Below are positions 37,292 to 45,467 of a stretch of 64,000 bases of DNA, piece after piece. Position numbers and translations under genes: made by a program. The notes under the pieces were generated by a model. The model did no database searches and was not told the DNA's origin. It saw only the letters and a program-made list of their open reading frames with translations. Source of the stretch: Flexivirga aerilata (GTDB lineage Bacteria > Actinomycetota > Actinomycetes > Actinomycetales > Dermatophilaceae); NCBI RefSeq assembly GCF_013002715.1, contig NZ_JABENB010000003.1, positions 248,001 to 312,000 of the forward strand, in the 5' to 3' direction. Numbering within the stretch: position 1 is the first letter of the stretch; the number at the start of each line of letters is the position of its first letter.

Positions 37292-38194
37292 TCATTCAAG
37301 CACCACGACCGAGCGAAGGTATGCGTTCAGTCGCTCCCCCAGCACGTATGGCGTGAGCTCCGGGCGACCCAACTCCCGCCAGGGTGTCGAGATCTCGCGC
37401 AACTCCTCGGATGCGGCCAGCACGTCACGCACGAGCCAAAAGCGTCGCGCACCCGGCTCGGCGGCGAGGGTGCCGCCTGCTCGCTCGTACGCCTCGACAA
37501 ATCGCAACCCCCACGCGGAGCCGTGCAGCAGCGCGAGGTTGGTTGCGCAGTGCGCAACATCGAGATCGGCCGGACCCCAGCATCCGGCTGCCCAGTCGAC
37601 GACCCCGGTGAGACGCTGCGCATCGTCGAAGAGCACGTTCCCGGGCTGGAAGTCGCGATGCAGCATCCTCCCCTCGTATGACGGCGCCGGCGCACGGATG
37701 AGGTTCTTCGCAGCCGACCACAACCGCGTCTCGGCGCCCGTGGGTACGACCGCGCTCTCCGCGGTGCTCAGCGTCTCGAAGACCGGCAGCCGCTCCCCCG
37801 GATCCACCCGGTGAATGTCCACGAGCCGTCGGGCGAGCTGAGCCACTCGCACCTCGATCCCGTTGTCTTCCAGTCGTGTTCGCCCGGGTAGACAGGTCAT
37901 CAGGAGCGCCGGTCGTCCGCTGCGCGCACCGCTGGTGTCAACCGCGACGAGCTCAGGGGCTGGTATGTCCGTTCGACCGAGGAGGCGAAGCGTGTCGGCC
38001 TCGTCGCTCAGCAGTCGCTCGGCCCGAGGTCGGGAGACCCGGTCGTCATACAACCGCAACACCAACGCGCGCGAACTTCCTTCAGCGGAAACGATATTCA
38101 GCTTCCGCGCGACAGTGCTGATGCCTCCGTGCAGCACCTCACTGTGCGCCACCCACTCGTCCGGATGCAGGTGCTCGCGGACCCAGGCGTCCAC
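37292..38194 (-). CDS. Aminoglycoside phosphotransferase (APH)-family kinase
   Basis: A 300-residue APH/choline-kinase-fold protein. The Brenner-type catalytic motif is MLHRDFQPGNVLFDD (HxDxxxxN), and the metal-binding DxD-type element is VVDWAAGCWGPADLDVAH. The N-lobe (HGGISTVARKLNI... ALVLRLYDD) holds the ATP lysine/arginine region, where the usual lysine appears as arginine. Family members phosphorylate antibiotics or small metabolites such as choline or sugars, and the substrate is not predictable. The GTG at 38194 lies 4 nt after the stop of the GNAT gene, indicating co-transcription. Confidence 0.78.
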   Translation of the reverse strand: MDAWVREHLHPDEWVAHSEVLHGGISTVARKLNIVSAEGSSRALVLRLYDDRVSRPRAERLLSDEADTLRLLGRTDIPAPELVAVDTSGARSGRPALLMTCLPGRTRLEDNGIEVRVAQLARRLVDIHRVDPGERLPVFETLSTAESAVVPTGAETRLWSAAKNLIRAPAPSYEGRMLHRDFQPGNVLFDDAQRLTGVVDWAAGCWGPADLDVAHCATNLALLHGSAWGLRFVEAYERAGGTLAAEPGARRFWLVRDVLAASEELREISTPWRELGRPELTPYVLGERLNAYLRSVVVLE

Positions 38195-38198
38195 CGGA

Positions 38199-39077
38199 TC
38201 AGCTCGGACGACGGAAGTCCGGCACGTCTGGCTGCTGCACAAATCCGGCCGAGACGTATGCCGCGACTCCGCCGGTGTTCTTGCTCGGCGTGCACACCAG
38301 CACGCTCGACGCACCCATCTCCTGCAGCGTGGCGGCGGCCGCCAGGACGATCGCCCGCCCGTAACCGTGACCTCGGTGGTCGCGGTGTGCGCCGAGTGGC
38401 TCGATCAGGCCCGGCCGGCCTTCGCCCGCCGACCAGACGGTGGTGGCGGCGACCGCGACGCCGCCCTCGTCATACCCGATGAGACATCGCGCATTGCGGT
38501 AAGGCGGTGCGGTCGCCATCTGGTGCCATCGCTCGACGGTCAAGCCGGCGTTCGGGAACGACGCGCGGTGCACCTCGACCCGGGCACGCACGAGATCCTC
38601 CGGCGCGTGCCCGGCGTCCAGCGTCCGCAGGTGCAGGCCGTGATCCTCGACCGGCGCGGAAAGCTTGCGGGACAACGGGGTCCACGGTTCGTCGGCGTGC
38701 CAACCACGCTCGGTGAGCAGCTCACGCAACGCCGTGCCGAACCGTGCTTCGACCGCTCCCCCAGTCGCGGCGAGCACGCCGCTCGCCGGATCCGACAGGT
38801 CCGCGACCAACTGCTCGGCGACCTCCGGGTCGTCGTCCACGTCCGGGGCAAGGCCCATCCGGATGACGTCCTGGTCGTCCATGCCGATCGCGACGAGCTG
38901 CCCGGCCCGCCGCCACAAGCGCAGGCCGTCGAGGATCTGCGCCGCGCCGAGACTGAGGTTCCAGCCGAGGTCCCCCGGGTGGATCTGCACCGGATTGCCC
39001 TCGCGCTGCCACGAAGCCAGCGCGTCGACCGTCTCCTCCAGCGTGTCGACCGTCGCGGTCTCCAACGTGATCGCCAT
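38199..39077 (-). CDS. GNAT family N-acetyltransferase (two-domain)
   Basis: A 292-residue protein. The C-terminal half is a GNAT domain: EPLGAHRDHRGHGYGRAIVLAAAATL holds the acetyl-CoA loop, and CTPSKNTGGVAAYVSAGFV the NxxxxxxYxxxGF end. The N-terminal half (about 1-140) looks like a degenerate second GNAT repeat, common in actinobacterial tandem GNAT proteins such as mycothiol synthase, but the two histidine-rich features of MshD are not visible. Operon with the kinase and SRPBCC genes. Confidence 0.82.
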   Translation of the reverse strand: MAITLETATVDTLEETVDALASWQREGNPVQIHPGDLGWNLSLGAAQILDGLRLWRRAGQLVAIGMDDQDVIRMGLAPDVDDDPEVAEQLVADLSDPASGVLAATGGAVEARFGTALRELLTERGWHADEPWTPLSRKLSAPVEDHGLHLRTLDAGHAPEDLVRARVEVHRASFPNAGLTVERWHQMATAPPYRNARCLIGYDEGGVAVAATTVWSAGEGRPGLIEPLGAHRDHRGHGYGRAIVLAAAATLQEMGASSVLVCTPSKNTGGVAAYVSAGFVQQPDVPDFRRPS

Positions 39078-39151
39078 GCGCCCGATTCAACTCGCGCCGC
39101 GAGTCCGGTGCACCCGAATATTCGTCGACCGCCAGACGAATGCGACGTCCA

Positions 39152-39209
39152 TATAATGAGACGGGCCGCATTCATGCGCCGTTCCCCCTTCACGTCCGGG
39201 GCCGGACGT
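39152..39209 (+). promoter_or_regulatory. TATAAT promoter and palindromic leader of a proline-rich peptide gene
   Basis: A perfect TATAAT (39152-39157) occurs here in very G+C-rich DNA. About 35 bp downstream lies ACGTCCGG-gg-CCGGACGT (39192-39209), a perfect 8-bp-arm palindrome within the presumed leader of the ORF at 39224. No clear -35 box at 16-18 bp. The palindrome could be an operator or an RNA hairpin near the ribosome site. Confidence 0.5.
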
Positions 39210-39223
39210 CGCACGGTGAAGAG

Positions 39224-39361
39224 ATGACCACTCTCCCGACCCCCGATCCCCCGCCGGCGCCCCCGACCCCGCAGGAGCCGCAACCGCCGGACCCGCCACA
39301 GCCTCCGCCCGAGCCCGGACCGTTCCCGACGCCGCCCGAGCCCGAGCCGCTGCCGACGTAG
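39224..39361 (+). CDS. Short proline-rich peptide (45 aa)
   Basis: An ORF encoding MTTLPTPDPPPAPP... followed by repeated PxP/PEP segments to PEPEPLPT; about half the residues are proline and most others are E, Q, T or D. No signal peptide, no hydrophobic span. GGTGAAGAG before the ATG could serve as a ribosome site. The frame extends back to 39140, but the TATAAT at 39152 favours the shorter form. It might be an unstructured linker-like peptide; low-complexity G+C-rich DNA can also give such frames by chance. Confidence 0.4.
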   Translation: MTTLPTPDPPPAPPTPQEPQPPDPPQPPPEPGPFPTPPEPEPLPT

Positions 39362-39434
39362 CCGGCGGATAGCCCCACCCAGCAGCCGGGCGCGGCCCAC
39401 GCCCACGCCCGCGCCGACGCCATAGGGTCACGCC

Positions 39435-39965
39435 ATGGACCTGTTGATGCCGGTGCTGCGACGGCGGTGGAGTCCGCGCGAGTTCGACCCGGACCGTGTC
39501 TTGTCGACCGACGAGACCGACGCACTGCTGGAAGCCGCACGCTGGGCGCCGTCGGCGGGCAACTCCCAGCCGTGGGCGTTCCACCCGGTGCTGCGCAAGT
39601 CCGCGCGATGGGAGGCGGTTGTCCCGCACCTGGCCGGAAGCTGCCTCCCCTGGGCCACCCAGGCCAGCCTGCTCGTGGTCAACCTCTGCCAGATGTATGT
39701 CGAGGGAACCGACTGGCAATACAGCGAGTTCGCGACCTACGACCTCGGTCAGGCGGTCGCGCACATGACGATCCAGGCGCATTCGATGGGCCTGGCCGGT
39801 CGGCAGTTCCGGGCGTTCGACAAGGACGCCTTGACTGCGGAGCTCGACGTGCCGCCCCACTGGGAGATCCTCACGATGACGGCGTTCGGGGCGGCGGCTC
39901 CGGGCGCGGTGCGCGACGCCGGGGCCGCGAGTCGCGCCGACTCGGTCAGCTGGCCCCGACCCTGA
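39435..39965 (+). CDS. Nitroreductase family protein
   Basis: A 176-residue FMN-dependent nitroreductase-fold protein. RRRWSPREFDPDRVLS gives the FMN phosphate arginines, LEAARWAPSAGNSQPWAF is the family signature, and YDLGQAVAHMTIQAHSMGLAGRQFRAFD is the core helix and active-site stretch. Such enzymes reduce nitro compounds, quinones or flavins with NAD(P)H as dimers. A TAGGGT box lies 6 nt before the ATG, fitting a leaderless message. Monocistronic. Confidence 0.87.
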   Translation: MDLLMPVLRRRWSPREFDPDRVLSTDETDALLEAARWAPSAGNSQPWAFHPVLRKSARWEAVVPHLAGSCLPWATQASLLVVNLCQMYVEGTDWQYSEFATYDLGQAVAHMTIQAHSMGLAGRQFRAFDKDALTAELDVPPHWEILTMTAFGAAAPGAVRDAGAASRADSVSWPRP

Positions 39966-39988
39966 ACCCGGACAGTCGCCGAACTCGG

Positions 39989-41720
39989 TCAATCGCCGGG
40001 ATGCGTGAGGTAGCGGCGGCCGGACGGGCTCACCCAGGTGCACAGGCCATCCGCCGTCATCGTTACCCGCCAGGCGGTTTCGTGCTTTGCGCGATGGTGG
40101 TGTTTGCAGAGAGCTTCGAGATTGTCGGCGCTCGTCGACCCCGCCGGCCACGGGATGACGTGGTCCAGCTCGCACAACCAGGCGGGACGAGTGCACCCGG
40201 GAAACCGGCAGTGCTGGTCGCGGGTGCGCACGAAGCGGGCCAGCCCGGCGTGCGGGCGATAGGCGTGCGTGCTCGTCTCGGCCGTGGTGCCGGTGCGCGC
40301 GTCGACCAGCACTCGTGACACCGTCGTCCCCAATGCGCCGGTCAGCCCGCACACCACTCCGGCAGGTATGACGCCGACGCCCGGCACCAGCACATCGCGG
40401 ACCGGACCGGTCCGGCGCGCACCGGTCGACGGCACAGCGCTCGACGGCACACTGGTCGACGACGTCGCGCGGCCGGCGGTGCACAGCGCGAAACCCGGTG
40501 GGCCACCGCGTGATTGGGCGGGTGAGTGAATCAGCACGGCGGGGAAATCCACCGGGTCATCCGGCGGCGGTATGTCGAGGTCGAGCTCCCAGACCGGCAC
40601 GTCGTCGGGATAGCTGCCGGCAATCTCCCGCACGCCCCATCGGGCATCTCCACCGGCCAGCGCACCGGGCGGCAACACTCCGGTCGGGCTCGATGACGCC
40701 AGGTCGAAGAGCAGACGCGTCTCGTCGGCGGTCGGCGCACCCCACGCATTATCCGGCTCGGCCACACTCGGGCCGTCGACGACGGCCGTGCGGGTGGTGG
40801 CCGCATCGGGCCGCGCACCTGCGTCGGCCTCGACCGGGACCTGGAACGTCAACCGGGTCGACACCTGCGCGTTGCTCAGCAGCAGATCGGTGAACGCGTC
40901 GGCCCGGCACTGGTGCATGCCCTTGTCGGTCGTGGTGTCCTGGTGCCACTGTCGAGCGAGCTCGGTCACTGCGGCCATCACCGTCGCCGCTGTCTGTGTC
41001 GGCAGGGCAGCACGGATGGTGGAAAGCCCCGGCTCCCAATGCTCTTCGCACGTCACGTCGATGCGTCGTGCCCGCCGCGCCGCAGCGGCGCGATCTGCCT
41101 CGACGGCGTCTGCGTCGGTCAGCAGCCGGCGTGCCCTGCGGGCGAGTTTGGTGGACGTCAGTGTCGCTGGGTCCTGGGTGACGAGGGCGTCCTCGACTGC
41201 TGCGATCGCCTGCTCCGGCGCCGCGGACACGACATCGGTGACAGCCGTGAGCTTTCGGCTGTCGAGCATCCCTTCGGCGGTCTGCGCGAACAACCGCGGT
41301 GTGCAGGTGATGGCCGCGACGGAGTCGTTGATGCGGTCCTGCACCTGGCGGTCGGACCAGCCGAGACGAACGCCGAGGTCGACCGGCAGCCACTCCGACT
41401 GGAATTCGCCGATCGGATGGGTGATCTCGCGCTCCCTGCCGGTGCCGATTTCGACGACCGACTCCACGGCGGCCAGCTGGGCAACGCGGGCCGACTGCGC
41501 CGCCCAGGCGGTGTTCTGCACCCGCTGCGCGACCTCGATCTCAGCCGTCAATGCCTCCGAAAGCGGCCAAGGCTCGGTCTCGTGCGCCGCCGTCCGCAAC
41601 GACGGTGCCCTCGCGTGCGCGGTCGAAGGCAGCTGCCACAAGCTCGTGCGCTGCCGCCAGCAGTTCCGTCGAGGTCGCGTGCGCCACCCGGCGGGACCGG
41701 AGCAGCGGGTGCGTGGACAT
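39989..41720 (-). pseudogene. DUF222 / HNH endonuclease domain protein, frameshifted near the N-terminus
   Basis: A DUF222 domain followed by an HNH nuclease domain (CRFPGCTRPAWLCELDHVIPW ... LCKHHHRAKHE). These proteins are multicopy in actinobacteria and may belong to selfish or 13E12-type repeats. The expected N-terminus lies in another frame: ATG at 41720 (after TACGAT, 6 nt) reads MSTHPLLRSRRVAHATSTELLAAAHELVAAAF to VVADGG and then hits a stop at 41541. The downstream frame picks up as HETEPWPLSEALTAEIEVAQ. One extra base in the GGCGGCGCAC run (about 41582-41594) joins them. A sequencing error, a real inactivation or a +1 frameshift are all possible. The HNH residues look intact. Confidence 0.7.
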
Positions 41721-41810
41721 GCCTCTATCGTACAGGTGTACGAATGACTGGACAACCCGCGAAGAGCACGTATTTCTCGTGTTCCCAGCGCGATTCGAAC
41801 GCGACACGAC

Positions 41811-41870
41811 GTCTGCGATCAGCCGGTCTTCGATCAGTCAGTCTGCGATCAACCGGTCTGCGATCAGCCA
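41811..41870. repeat. Four tandem 15-bp repeats
   Basis: Four consecutive units of consensus GTCTGCGATCAGCCG with one to four changes each: 41811-41825, 41826-41840, 41841-41855 and 41856-41870. They lie between the glutaminase gene end (41901) and the start of the HNH gene (41720). The repeats contain CGATCAG as a shared core; after them comes CGATCGATCG. No function assigned. Confidence 0.85.
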
Positions 41871-41900
41871 GGCCGGTCGATCGATCGGGTGAAACGCTGC

Positions 41901-43220
41901 TCAGCGCTTCCGGCGCTCGACGGCGGTACGACGGCGCAACCGCTTGTGGTCGGCGAATGGCGCCAGGTCGGGCGAATAGTCCGGCACCGGCTGACCGGCG
42001 GCCGGCTTCGGCAGTCTGTCCTCCGGATCGAGCACGGTCACCGCGATGCCGTCGAGCTGGACGCGGCGGACGAGCTCGGCGAGCATGCGCTCGGCGACGT
42101 CGTTGAGCGAGTCGACCCGGCGTAGGTCCAGCACCAGTCGCTGGATGCCGTCGAGCTCGCCCTGCACGATCCGCAGCACGTGCTCTGCCGCGCTGAACTG
42201 GATGGTGCCCTGCAGGCTGAGCACCCGCACGTGGTGACCGCTCGGCGCCCGCAGGACCCGGTCGCGCCGCACCACCGATCGCGCGGGCTGCGGCGGCTCC
42301 ATGATGTGCATGCCCATGTCCTTCGACATCCGCCCGCACAACCGCACCCCGCGCACGCTGGTGCCGTGCGAGTCGAGTCGCGGCGACAGCGTGGCGATCC
42401 CGATCTGACCGGGCAGCACACCGAGGATTCCGCCGGAAACGCCACTCTTTGCTGGGAATCCGATGGTCGTCATCCAGTCGCCGGCCGCGTCATACATCCC
42501 GCAGCTCATCATCACGCTGAGCACCTGACGCACGACGGCCGGCTCCACGACGCGCTGCCCGGTCATCGGCTGCACACCGCCGTTCGCGAGCGTCGCGGCC
42601 ATCGCGGCGAGATCGCGGGTGGTCACCGAGATCGCGCACTGCCGGGTGTATCCGCGCACCACGTCCTCCGGCTCGATGTCGATGAGGTCGTAATTGCGCA
42701 GCATGTTGGCGATGGCGCGATTGCGGTATGCCGTGTCGAGCTCCGATGCGTAGACCTGCTCGTCGACGCTGAGGTCGCGTCCGGCGAAGTCGGAAAGCCC
42801 GCGCCGCACCAGCTCGAACCGCTCCTCCACCGACGCGGTGCCTCCGCCGATCAACGCGTGCGTCGTCAGGGCGCCGGCGTTGATCATCGGATTGCGCGGG
42901 CGGCCCGACTTCGCCTCCAGCGAAAGCTCGTTGAACGCCTCACCGCTCGGCTCCACGCCGACCCGCTTGAGCACCGCGTCGAGGCCCAGCTCGGCAATGG
43001 CGAGCGCATAGACGAAGGGCTTGGAGATCGACTGGATCGACACCGGCACGTCGGCGTCGCCCGCGTCATACCGCACCCCGTCGGTCGTCGCGAGACAGAT
43101 GCCGAGGATCTCCGGGTCCGCGTCGGCCAGCTCGGGGATGTAGTCGGCCGTGGCGCCGGTGTTGGGCGCACCGCATTCGTCGAGGATCTGCTGGAGGTAG
43201 TCGGGGACCGGGGTCTGCAT
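41901..43220 (-). CDS. glsA: Glutaminase A fused to a C-terminal STAS domain
   Basis: A 439-residue protein. Residues about 1-310 are a serine-dependent beta-lactamase-fold glutaminase that hydrolyses glutamine to glutamate and ammonia. The catalytic pair S64-K67 is in SIQSISKPF, with NPMINAGAL, YNRAIA-type and SGVSGGI motifs intact. Residues about 330-420 are a STAS (anti-sigma-antagonist-like) domain (VLSLQGTIQFSAAEHVLRIV ... DSLNDVAERMLAELVR). STAS fusions are known in a subset of glutaminases and may sense a nucleotide or mediate oligomerisation. The basic tail (HKRLRRRTAVERRKR) is unusual. ATG at 43220. Confidence 0.9.
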   Translation of the reverse strand: MQTPVPDYLQQILDECGAPNTGATADYIPELADADPEILGICLATTDGVRYDAGDADVPVSIQSISKPFVYALAIAELGLDAVLKRVGVEPSGEAFNELSLEAKSGRPRNPMINAGALTTHALIGGGTASVEERFELVRRGLSDFAGRDLSVDEQVYASELDTAYRNRAIANMLRNYDLIDIEPEDVVRGYTRQCAISVTTRDLAAMAATLANGGVQPMTGQRVVEPAVVRQVLSVMMSCGMYDAAGDWMTTIGFPAKSGVSGGILGVLPGQIGIATLSPRLDSHGTSVRGVRLCGRMSKDMGMHIMEPPQPARSVVRRDRVLRAPSGHHVRVLSLQGTIQFSAAEHVLRIVQGELDGIQRLVLDLRRVDSLNDVAERMLAELVRRVQLDGIAVTVLDPEDRLPKPAAGQPVPDYSPDLAPFADHKRLRRRTAVERRKR

Positions 43221-43318
43221 GCGCCCATGGTGTCAACTGGCGGAGCAGGCGCAAATCGATGCACCGCGCCCCGAATATCCGGTGGTGATCGCGGATGACC
43301 GCGACCTAAGCTCGAGCA

Positions 43319-44032
43319 GTGACACTCCGACTGGATGCGCTCGTCTGGGACGCCCTCGATCCCGAACGGCTGGCCGCCTTCTGGGCTGGTGTGCTCACGC
43401 CCGCGGCGTATGACGCAGCGAGCGACCGCGGCACGCTCCTTCCCAGCAACAGCAACGCGTTTCGCGTCCGCTTCCGCCGCACTGACCGAGTGAAGGTCGG
43501 TCCGAACCGGGCGCACTTCGACCTGACCAGCGACTCCCCCGAGCAGCAGCGCGAGACCGTTGAACGCGCGCTGTCGTCGGGTGCCCGGCGGATCGACGTC
43601 GGCCAGGGCGCCGATGCGCGGCACGTGGTGCTGGCAGACCCGGAAGGCAACGAGTTCTGCGTCCTACCGGCCGGAAACACGTTCCTCGCCGGCTGCGGCT
43701 TCGTCGGCGCTCTCGCCTGCGACGGGAGTCAGGCGGTCGGCTACTTCTGGCGGGACGCGCTCGGCTGGCCGTTGGTGTGGGACCAGGACGAGGAGACCGC
43801 GATCCAATCACCGGCGGGCGGCACCAAGATCACCTGGGGCGGACCGCCGGTTGCGGCCAAGGATGGCAGCAACCGTCTGCATTTCGACCTCACGCCGACA
43901 TCGGCGTCCGATCATGACGCGGAGCTCGACCGGCTGCTCGCCCTCGGCGCGAGCCGGATCGACATCGGACAGCGAGATGTGCCGTGGACGGTGCTCGCCG
44001 ACCCCGACGGCAACGAGTTCTGCCTGCGTTAA
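43319..44032 (+). CDS. VOC family protein (glyoxalase-like, two domains)
   Basis: A 237-residue protein made of two glyoxalase/VOC modules. Each has a recognisable end: RHVVLADPEGNEFCVL (first) and WTVLADPDGNEFCLR (second), with HFDL in both (RAHFDLTSDSPEQ; RLHFDLTPTSASD). This family is often annotated as glyoxalase-like and its substrates are mostly unknown. A TAAGCT box lies 6 nt before the GTG at 43319, matching the leaderless pattern. Convergent with the LLM-hemerythrin gene. Confidence 0.85.
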   Translation: MTLRLDALVWDALDPERLAAFWAGVLTPAAYDAASDRGTLLPSNSNAFRVRFRRTDRVKVGPNRAHFDLTSDSPEQQRETVERALSSGARRIDVGQGADARHVVLADPEGNEFCVLPAGNTFLAGCGFVGALACDGSQAVGYFWRDALGWPLVWDQDEETAIQSPAGGTKITWGGPPVAAKDGSNRLHFDLTPTSASDHDAELDRLLALGASRIDIGQRDVPWTVLADPDGNEFCLR

Positions 44033-44045
44033 CGCTGCTGGCTCC

Positions 44046-45467
44046 TCACAACACCTGCTCCACCAGCCGCATCGCGTCGCTCAACTGATCCTCCTCGTAG
44101 GCGAGGTGGGAGTTGAGTTGCTGCTCGAAAACAGCTGCGAAATCGGCGATTTCGCCTAGCACAGCGTCGTCACTCTCGTCGTGCATCAACCGCACCAGCA
44201 ACCGGTCGAGGTGCTCGAGGGCCTCCGCGATGACGTGGTGCTCCGCGGCCAGACGCTCCGTCCCCGGCGCGACCGCCGGCTCGACGGCACGGAGCATCGG
44301 GAACATCTGGGTGTCCTCGCTGCCGTGATGACCCTCGAGCTCCCTTGAGAACAAGACACATTCGTGTGCCAGGTCGCCTCGACCCACGACACGCGCGGCC
44401 TCGTTGACCGACGCCCGGGCGCGCTCCGGCGCGACCTCACCCGCGATCACCGCGGCCACGGTGGCCCGGATGTCGGCAAGTGCCTCCCGCAGGTGCTCGT
44501 GCAGGCTGCGCAACCACCGCGCGTTCTGCTCGCCCATCGGCACGAAGCGTTGCGGCGCGATGGCCGGCGCGCCGGGCCGCTCGGCGACCGGGAGCCCACC
44601 CGCGTCTCCCCAGGAGCCGGCGCGCTCGATCACCGGTGGCGCAACCCCAGCACGGCGCGACCACCTGGTCGCCGCCCGGAGCGCGGGCGCGACCTGGGCG
44701 ATGAAGGGCATCGCGCTGTAACGGTCCGTCGCGGCCGGATCGACCACCACGGTGTCGAAGTCGAACTCCCGCACCAGCGCAAGTAATTCGGCCACCCATT
44801 GCCGAGGCGGCCCGTGCAGGAAACCCTCGCTGCTGCTGGAGAAGACGCCCACGACACCAAGACGACGACGCACGGTCGCGGGATCCACGCCGACGGCCCG
44901 AGCTCGCTCGACCAGACCGGCGACGGACGACGCGATCGACGCCGCATCACGGTCGCGGGTCGAGGTGCCCCACGCGCCCAGCGCGACTCCCGCCGCCAGT
45001 CCTGCCGCGTCGTCGCCGACGGCGCTGAAGTCGACATCGACCGTGGCCGGCACCGCCCGCTCCAGGAAGCCCGTGGCAGGCTCCCGGACCCAGTGCTCGC
45101 GCACCGCGTCGCGCACGTCGAGTGCCCAGCGTGCGGCGTCGTCCGGAGCGGTGCCGGGCGCCGGCCGGAGACCGACCTGGAGACGGCCTGCGCCATACGC
45201 GGCGGCGGTCGCAGCGGCACGCACCCACGCGCGCACCTGCGCCGACTCCGGATCGGTCAGGACCACGTCGTCGACCAGCACGACGCTGCCTGCGGTCACC
45301 GCCAGCATCTGCGTCGCGGCGACCCACGGGTCCGGTCCGTGCGGGTCGTCGTGCACGGCCTGGAGGTCGAAGTAGCCGCGCTCGTCCGCACGTGCGGCGC
45401 GGATCGCGGTGTTCTCCGGCGAGGTGGTCTGGCCGGGCAGGTAGGAGCCGATGCGCAATTGGCTCAT
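44046..45467 (-). CDS. LLM-type flavin oxidoreductase fused to a hemerythrin domain
   Basis: A 473-residue two-domain protein. Residues about 1-300 look like a divergent bacterial-luciferase-like (LLM) barrel: IRAARADERGYFDLQAVHDDPHGPDPWVAATQ near the N-terminus, with the usual RAWVRAAATAAAYGAGRLQVGL stretch. Residues about 325-473 are a hemerythrin HHE four-helix bundle with iron ligands in LRSLHEHL, LEGHHGSEDTQMFP, LAAEHHVIAEALEHLDRL and LNSHLAYEEDQL. The fusion pairs a flavin monooxygenase with an oxygen- or NO-binding di-iron domain. The ATG overlaps the stop of the LLM gene upstream (ATGA), so they are co-translated and may form a heterodimer. Confidence 0.8.
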   Translation of the reverse strand: MSQLRIGSYLPGQTTSPENTAIRAARADERGYFDLQAVHDDPHGPDPWVAATQMLAVTAGSVVLVDDVVLTDPESAQVRAWVRAAATAAAYGAGRLQVGLRPAPGTAPDDAARWALDVRDAVREHWVREPATGFLERAVPATVDVDFSAVGDDAAGLAAGVALGAWGTSTRDRDAASIASSVAGLVERARAVGVDPATVRRRLGVVGVFSSSSEGFLHGPPRQWVAELLALVREFDFDTVVVDPAATDRYSAMPFIAQVAPALRAATRWSRRAGVAPPVIERAGSWGDAGGLPVAERPGAPAIAPQRFVPMGEQNARWLRSLHEHLREALADIRATVAAVIAGEVAPERARASVNEAARVVGRGDLAHECVLFSRELEGHHGSEDTQMFPMLRAVEPAVAPGTERLAAEHHVIAEALEHLDRLLVRLMHDESDDAVLGEIADFAAVFEQQLNSHLAYEEDQLSDAMRLVEQVL

